A stretch of 24,373 nt of DNA from IMG/VR virus record IMGVR_UViG_3300046542_000459, positions 1-24,373 of that record; one strand, given 5' to 3'. This document shows positions 20,713 through 24,373 of the stretch, piece by piece. Numbering within the stretch: the first letter of the stretch is position 1; each line of letters opens with the position of its first letter. The notes under the pieces are model-generated. The model worked only from the letters and a program-made list of their open reading frames with translations. It made no database searches and was not told the origin of the DNA. This DNA is from a virus. A program made the translations under genes and the position numbers.

Positions 20713-20761
20713 ATAGGTCTTGCGCAAGGGCACTCCCGCCCGGCGCACAAGGGACCGCCCC

Positions 20762-21829
20762 ATGACCGCCTCCGCCCTCCAAACCCCCGAAGCCTTCGAA
20801 GTCATCACCGACGCCGACAACGGCGCGCACTACGTGGTGGAGATCGCCACGGGCGAACGGGTCGCCGGCCCCTACCCGCTCAAGAAGACGGCCAACCGCC
20901 GCGCTCGCCAGCTCTGCGGGCAGGAAGCCCCCGCCCAGGCTGACGAGGCCCTGGAGCCCCGCGAACCCGAGGGCCTGGACGCCGCCGTGCTGGAGGAGGC
21001 CCTGGAGGAGGTCCCCGCGGCCAAGCCGCCCCTGTATGAGCTGCACCAAGCCGAGCTGGCCCGCCAGGCCGCCGAGGAGCCCGAGCAGGCCGCCGAGGAG
21101 GCCCCGGCCGAGGAAGAGGAAGGCGACGACGAAGCAGCGCCCCACGCGCCCGCCGTGAGCCGGCCGTTCCAGCTCGTCGAGCCGGCGACCATCGCGACCC
21201 GCGAGGATTGGCTTATCGCCGCGACCGTTCGCATTCGGCCGATCCTGGAGAGCATGGCCGGCCTTGAGCTGCCGGCGGTGCGCGTTACCTGCGGCTGGCC
21301 CTCCAAGGGCGGCACGGGCGGAAAGAAGCGCACCATTGGCGAGTGCTGGAACCCGGAGGCGTCCAGCGACGGCCACGCGGAAGTTTTCATCAACCCGATG
21401 GAAGCCGACCCCCAAACCGTTCTGGCGATCCTGACGCATGAGCTTATCCACGCCTGCCTCCCGAAGGGCACGGGCCATAAGGCCCCGTTCGTGAAAGCCG
21501 CGAAGGCCGTTGGCTTCGCTACGCCGGTCACGCAACTGACCATGCCGGACGAGCTGCTGGCGTGGGTTTGCCCGCTGGTCGCGGCCCTCCCGGACTACCC
21601 CCATGCGGCCATCAACCCGAGGGGCGCGGAGGGCGAGAAGAAGAAGCAGACCACCCGCATGATTAAGGCGGAATGCCTCCTGGAGCACGACGGCGAGCCC
21701 TGCGGCTACACCGTCCGCCTCACCGCAAAGTGGATCAAGGCGGCCGGCGCGCCGATCTGCCCGCGTCACCGGGAGCCGATGTTCTGCGACATGCCCGACG
21801 ACGCCCCGGAAGGCGAGGGGGACGAATGA
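20762..21829 (+). CDS. SprT-like zinc metalloprotease domain protein
   Basis: The 355-residue protein has an N-terminal segment of about 50 residues (FEVITDADNGAHYVVEIATGERVAGPYPLKKTANRRARQL), a long acidic Ala/Glu-rich linker (55-130) and a SprT-like metalloprotease domain. The active site is THELIHACLPKGTGHKAPF, with zinc ligands His226 and His230, base Glu227 and probable third ligand His239. A C-terminal zinc-ribbon-like segment has Cys305, Cys314, Cys333 and Cys342. SprT/Spartan proteins cleave DNA-protein crosslinks, and a phage version may clear protein roadblocks or host DNA-bound proteins. ATG 20762 is preferred to the TTG at 20720. It is controlled by operator locus E and coupled or near-coupled to the HTH gene downstream. 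Confidence 0.82.
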   Translation: MTASALQTPEAFEVITDADNGAHYVVEIATGERVAGPYPLKKTANRRARQLCGQEAPAQADEALEPREPEGLDAAVLEEALEEVPAAKPPLYELHQAELARQAAEEPEQAAEEAPAEEEEGDDEAAPHAPAVSRPFQLVEPATIATREDWLIAATVRIRPILESMAGLELPAVRVTCGWPSKGGTGGKKRTIGECWNPEASSDGHAEVFINPMEADPQTVLAILTHELIHACLPKGTGHKAPFVKAAKAVGFATPVTQLTMPDELLAWVCPLVAALPDYPHAAINPRGAEGEKKKQTTRMIKAECLLEHDGEPCGYTVRLTAKWIKAAGAPICPRHREPMFCDMPDDAPEGEGDE

Positions 21830-21841
21830 GCCCGGATTGCA

Positions 21842-21863
21842 CCCTAGGGCGAAATGCCCTAGG
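21842..21863. promoter_or_regulatory. two-box CCTAGG operator, locus F (HTH gene)
   Basis: CCCTAGGGCGAAATGCCCTA is the most symmetric copy: boxes centred at 21845.5 and 21860.5, with full GGGC-GAAAT-GCCC arms. It lies about 60 bp upstream of the TTG start of a small HTH gene, suggesting that the gene is autoregulated. Confidence 0.75.
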
Positions 21864-21921
21864 TTCCCTCCCCCGGCGCAGCCTACAAGGCGAGGCCGTA
21901 GTACCAGGGGAGCCCCGCGCT

Positions 21922-22155
21922 TTGACCGCCGACGAATACCGGAGCGCCATCGATCGATTGGGCCTCTCCCAGGTCAAGGCCGGCGCGTTCTTGGGCGTGG
22001 ACCAGCGCAGCAGCCGGCGCTACGCCGCCGCCGAGGTCGCCATACCGGGTTCCGTGGAGCTGGCGCTGGCGTGCGCGGTCCACCTAGTCGAAGATCAGGG
22101 CTGGACGCTCGACCAGGTGCAGGCCCTTCGCGAGCGCGTCACCGCCGAAGCCTAG
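21922..22155 (+). CDS. small HTH DNA-binding protein, candidate CCTAGG-operator regulator
   Basis: From TTG 21922 the frame gives 77 residues dominated by a Cro-like helix-turn-helix (ADEYRSAIDRLGLSQVKAGAFLGVDQRSSRRYAAAEVAIPGSVELALACAV) and a short C-terminal helical segment (DQGWTLDQVQALRERV). GGGGAG nine bases upstream is a good ribosome site. A longer version from ATG 21826, in an ATGA overlap with the SprT-like gene, would translate straight through operator locus F and add 32 residues of non-domain sequence. I consider it less likely, but it cannot be excluded. Autoregulatory placement makes it the best candidate to bind the six CCTAGG loci. Confidence 0.75.
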   Translation: MTADEYRSAIDRLGLSQVKAGAFLGVDQRSSRRYAAAEVAIPGSVELALACAVHLVEDQGWTLDQVQALRERVTAEA

Positions 22156-22176
22156 GCCGCCAGGTCTCCAGACATG

Positions 22177-22206
22177 AAAAAAGCCCCCGACCAACCGGCC
22201 GGGGGC
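22177..22206 (-). terminator. rho-independent terminator of lysis cassette (bidirectional hairpin)
   Basis: The hairpin GCCCCCG...CGGGGGC is followed, on the minus strand, by TTTTTTC, a strong terminator for the leftward lysis genes. On the plus strand it ends in TTCTGTGTTT and may also stop transcription from the HTH gene. A GTTTAAAC copy (22213-22220) lies between it and the DUF1353 stop. Confidence 0.82.
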
Positions 22207-22227
22207 TTCTGTGTTTAAACGCGCTGA

Positions 22228-22620
22228 CTACTTGCCCCAGCCGATCCAGCCGCCGCCGCGAACCGCTCCGAAGATGAGCGCCCGCTTCCAGGCCGCCACC
22301 CCTTGGGCCTTCATGGCCTCGGAGAAGATCGCGTCGCACTGAGAGCGGGTGTAGCGGCCGGCTAGGCCCTTGGTGCGGTACAGGTGGTCATGCAGCACCG
22401 CCGCTTTGATCCAGGGGCCATCCGGCGGGAGCAGGGCCGACACCAGGCGCGGGATGGACGCCAGGTCGGTTGTGGCCCCGGCAGGAACCACGATCAGCTC
22501 CCCCGCCTTGGTGGTGTACGCCAGGTCCGAGGAGACGAACCATTGCGCCCGGCCGCCCTCGGTGTCGGGTTGGCCGTCCGGGTGTTCCATCAGCGTGAGA
22601 TTGAGCGCCGCCGCGAACAT
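22228..22620 (-). CDS. DUF1353 family protein
   Basis: The 130-residue protein matches the DUF1353 pattern: SDLAYTTKAGELIVVPAGATTDLASIPRLVSALLPPDGPWIKAAVLHDHLYRTKG, then SQCDAIFSEAMKAQGVAAWKRALIFGAVRGGGW. The family is common in phages near lysis or tail genes and is functionally uncharacterised. The conserved TDLASIPR and LHDHLY suggest a hydrolase-like site. ATG 22620 is chosen because the longer frame runs through the lipoprotein gene. It is the last gene of the lysis cassette, just before a terminator. Confidence 0.85.
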   Translation of the reverse strand: MFAAALNLTLMEHPDGQPDTEGGRAQWFVSSDLAYTTKAGELIVVPAGATTDLASIPRLVSALLPPDGPWIKAAVLHDHLYRTKGLAGRYTRSQCDAIFSEAMKAQGVAAWKRALIFGAVRGGGWIGWGK

Positions 22621-22628
22621 GGCGGGCC

Positions 22629-22874
22629 TTACGGCTGCGCAGCCGGCCCGGAGCGCAGATCGTCCGGGCACAGGATGACGGGAACGCCGGCCGTGACTTG
22701 GGCTCTCAGCGCGGCGCGGGCCAGCGGGTGCAGGGCGCAGTACCGGGCCACCGCAGCGTCCGTGATCGTGTCGGCCGCCTCCAGACGGGCGGCGCGGGCG
22801 GCGGTCGCCTCGGGCGTGGTCGCGCAGGCGGCCAGGCAGGCAGCCAGGACGAGGGAAAGGGCGAGCTTGAGCAT
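22629..22874 (-). CDS. small lipoprotein, possible outer spanin
   Basis: The 81-residue protein has a signal peptide with a good lipobox (LAAC, Cys17; MLKLALSLVLAACLAACATTP), so it should be lipidated in the envelope. The mature part is a helical stretch (EATAARAARLEAADTITDAAVARYCALHP) ending in VILCPDDLRSGPAAQP. In phages a lipoprotein directly after the endolysin is often the Rz1/o-spanin that fuses inner and outer membranes. Compared with Rz1 it is not especially proline-rich, so the spanin role is tentative. Confidence 0.72.
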   Translation of the reverse strand: MLKLALSLVLAACLAACATTPEATAARAARLEAADTITDAAVARYCALHPLARAALRAQVTAGVPVILCPDDLRSGPAAQP

Positions 22875-22882
22875 GGGGCCTC

Positions 22883-23323
22883 CTAGGCCGCTTGCCGGAG
22901 GCCGGCGAGGTAGCCGCCGCCCGGACGCTTGGTGAGGACTTGCCGGCGCATCCGAGGATCGAAGCTGACGTGAACCCACGTCCCTTCCTCAATGAGCTGG
23001 TCGAAGGGCAGGCCGGAGCCGGCGATGGCGCGGCACACCGCGAGCGGCGAGCCGAAGCCGTAGCAGTTGAAATCAACGGCCAGGCCGGACAGGTGCGCCG
23101 AGGCCTTCGCGCCGCCCACCGCCTTGTTCAGGGCAGGGCAGCGGTAGCCGCTGGAGATCGTCACGACACGGTCGCCCAGGATCGCGCGCACCGTCTCCAT
23201 GTTGCCCGCAGTCTCCCGCAGGGCGTCAACGAGGGCCGCAGACTTGGGCCGGTTGTCGATCTTGCGATGCTGGGTCGCCACCAGCTCCTCAAGGGTGAAA
23301 TGGGGGGAGAGCTTGGTGGTCAT
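22883..23323 (-). CDS. endolysin, M15-type peptidase
   Basis: The 146-residue protein is a phage M15-like peptidase (PF08291 pattern). It has LSPHFTLEELVATQHRKIDN, the loop TISSGYRCPALNKAVGGAKASAHLSGLAVDF (zinc ligands His77 and Asp84), and GTWVHVSFD with the third ligand His118. Such enzymes cut peptide cross-links of peptidoglycan to lyse the cell. It has no signal peptide, so it needs a holin, which the next gene upstream may encode. Confidence 0.9.
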   Translation of the reverse strand: MTTKLSPHFTLEELVATQHRKIDNRPKSAALVDALRETAGNMETVRAILGDRVVTISSGYRCPALNKAVGGAKASAHLSGLAVDFNCYGFGSPLAVCRAIAGSGLPFDQLIEEGTWVHVSFDPRMRRQVLTKRPGGGYLAGLRQAA

Positions 23324-23326
23324 GCG

Positions 23327-23554
23327 CTAGTCCTTCTTGGAGGTGCGGAGGTCGCGCACGTCGCCGCGCAGGTTCGAGATTTCGACCTGTAGGGCTCGGA
23401 TCGCCGGCACTACGTCCTTGAGGTCTTCAAGCTGGCGGTCGTGCTCGGCCAGCTTGGCTTGGGCAGTCGCGGCTTGCGCGATCAGGAGGACGGCAGCGAC
23501 CAGCGCCGCCCACACGGTCTGACTATCCAGCCAGGTCTTGGGGTCCTTGCTCAC
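23327..23554 (-). CDS. membrane-anchored coiled-coil protein (holin or inner spanin)
   Basis: The 75-residue protein has one N-terminal transmembrane segment (TVWAALVAAVLLIAQAATAQ, residues 13-32), then a charged coiled coil (LAEHDRQLEDLKDVVPAIRALQVEISNLRGDVRDLR). That layout fits either a small type III-like holin or an Rz-type inner spanin. It is the first gene of the leftward lysis cassette and abuts the endolysin gene (3 bp). Confidence 0.72.
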   Translation of the reverse strand: MSKDPKTWLDSQTVWAALVAAVLLIAQAATAQAKLAEHDRQLEDLKDVVPAIRALQVEISNLRGDVRDLRTSKKD

Positions 23555-23590
23555 GTCCGGGCCTCGCGTCTAGGTCAGGCTTGGCGCGCG

Positions 23591-23595
23591 GAATC
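23591..23595. promoter_or_regulatory. GANTC methylation site in promoter region
   Basis: GAATC here is one of only four GANTC sequences found in the window and the only one outside a coding region. It lies 22 bp upstream of the ATG of the rightward membrane-protein gene, where promoter elements should be. Since the phage encodes a GcrA homologue, which in hosts acts at CcrM-methylated promoters, it may be functional. This is inference from position. Confidence 0.35.
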
Positions 23596-23616
23596 CGCTG
23601 TGGTAGCGGTTCGGTC

Positions 23617-23862
23617 ATGCGCCAGTTGGACGTGATCGACGCTGAGTTCGTAGAGGTGAGCAAGGCGACCAGGGGGCCGGCCCCCTATGTCGCAGGCCTC
23701 CTCATTCGGGGCCTTGTTCTGACGGCGGGCGACTACGTGCGGAGGCGTGGGATTGGTGGGGCAGCGCTAAGCGCCGCCCTCACCTTAATTGCCCTCGCCT
23801 TCCTCGCCTCCGTTATCGTGGCCGTGGTCGGCGTCGGCTACCTGATCGCCAACAACCACTAG
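23617..23862 (+). CDS. small membrane protein, possible lysogenic-conversion gene
   Basis: The 81-residue protein has a soluble N-terminus (MRQLDVIDAEFVEVSKATRGPAPYVAGLLIRGLVLTAGDYVRRRG) and a long hydrophobic C-terminal segment (AALTLIALAFLASVIVAVVG, about 53-72) that should span the membrane. It is a lone rightward gene between leftward blocks, which fits a moron expressed from the prophage, such as a superinfection-exclusion factor. That role is inferred. Its stop shares a CTAG with the convergent gene. Confidence 0.6.
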   Translation: MRQLDVIDAEFVEVSKATRGPAPYVAGLLIRGLVLTAGDYVRRRGIGGAALSAALTLIALAFLASVIVAVVGVGYLIANNH

Positions 23863-24373
23863 TCCCGCGGGCCGGCGCTGGAGCCGACCACGGCCTGACC
23901 ACTCACGCCTTGGGCGCGGCTGGACAGGCTGCGAGCCCTCTGCATCGCCAGCAGCCGCCGGACGCGCGCCGCCGCCTCCGGCTTGGTCAGGGCCTCCGCA
24001 AGAAGCGGGTTGGCCGCTTGGTCCGAAAGCACCGGCTGGGCGCGTCGCTCGCTGAGAGCCCGGCGAGCCAGGCGCAACAGGCCTCGCCCGTCCAGGGTCG
24101 CAATGTCGGCCGCCGTACCCAGCACGTCCGGCCCATCGTCGGCTAGGTCGTCGGCCGCAGCCTGCCGGCCGTAGGTCCGCGAGTTGTGCAGGATCCGATT
24201 ATTGCGGCCCTCGTCAGCGATGCGTTGGCGCGTGGTCCCCAGGAAGGCCTCAAACTCGCCGGGGGACGGGAACGCCAGGCGCACCTTGTCGGCCACGTCC
24301 TCGTTGCGGAGAAGCCGGCGCATAGCGGCCAGGCCGCCCTTGGTCCGGGCCTCCTGTAGGATCGCCTCGCCGA
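23859..24373 (-). CDS. C-terminal part of probable internal virion/structural protein (5' end outside window)
   Basis: The leftward frame is open from the right edge and ends at 23859, giving 171 visible residues: EAILQEARTKGGLAAMRRLL, DKVRLAFPSPGEFEAFLGTTRQRIADEGRNNRILHNSRTYGRQAAADDL, GRGLLRLARRALSERRAQP and AARVRRLLAMQRARSLSSRA. This helical, Arg-rich composition resembles the C-terminal ends of very large podovirus internal or DNA-ejection proteins. No catalytic domain is visible in this part, so the call is based on composition and position beside lysis genes. Confidence 0.6.
   Translation of the reverse strand, partial: GEAILQEARTKGGLAAMRRLLRNEDVADKVRLAFPSPGEFEAFLGTTRQRIADEGRNNRILHNSRTYGRQAAADDLADDGPDVLGTAADIATLDGRGLLRLARRALSERRAQPVLSDQAANPLLAEALTKPEAAARVRRLLAMQRARSLSSRAQGVSGQAVVGSSAGPRD

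Noticed and set aside
18914-20761. tRNA gene or tRNA fragment as attachment site
   Set aside because: P4-type integrases often use tRNA genes, but I see no T-loop or acceptor-like sequence beside int or in the upstream repeat region.
1-24373. CRISPR array, insertion sequence or transposase
   Set aside because: The repeats seen are short, dispersed and regulatory-looking; no repeat-spacer regularity and no transposase frame were found.

Overview
The window is part of a GC-rich temperate phage genome whose host is probably an alphaproteobacterium (Caulobacterales-like). The host clues are a GcrA-family cell-cycle regulator gene, near-absence of the CcrM methylation site GANTC (I find four in 24.4 kb), and an alphaproteobacterial LexA-type box (GTTC-N7-GTTC). 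A P22-like portal, an Sf6-like small terminase, a separate scaffolding protein and a large protein tail at the right edge fit a podovirus-type virion. The integrase lies inside the window with phage genes and the same phage-specific repeats on both sides. This suggests the free (circular or concatemeric) order rather than an integrated prophage.

Layout. 1-4520: leftward packaging and head genes (scaffold, cut by the window edge, portal, TerL, TerS). 4521-5044: a terminator-like hairpin, a LexA-type box and a lone rightward gene. 5041-7025: leftward chain of small, translationally coupled genes, including two micro-proteins and a possible late regulator. 7165-8251: second small leftward operon. 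8402-15632: leftward replication and recombination operon: two phage-specific proteins, Sak4-like recombinase, SSB-like protein, a protein with an SSB-like tail, Cas4-like Fe-S nuclease, GcrA homologue and primase-helicase, then a repeat-rich origin candidate, a small protein and a secreted SNase-like protein. 15711-17036: RuvC-like resolvase divergent from a CI-type repressor. 17142-18913: rightward early operon ending at a terminator. 18986-20392: excisionase and integrase. 20393-20761: repeat-rich att/regulatory region. 20762-22155: SprT-like protease and an HTH protein. 22228-23554: leftward lysis cassette. 23617-24373: a rightward membrane protein and the C-terminal end of a probable internal virion protein.

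Regulation shows several layers. (1) GCGGTA-N4-TACCGC operators flank the repressor. (2) CCTAGGGC-N5-GCCCTAGG operators, with boxes 15 bp apart, recur at six loci and precede nearly every other transcription unit, including one HTH gene that may be their regulator. (3) A palindrome centred on GTTTAAAC occurs nine times plus one near-match, mostly at gene boundaries. (4) Ten AGGAAAC/GTTTCCT repeats lie beside the primase gene. (5) The repressor has an S24 fold in which both catalytic residues appear replaced, while a zinc-binding orphan gene carries a LexA-type box. Together these suggest, as a hypothesis, antirepressor-mediated SOS induction.
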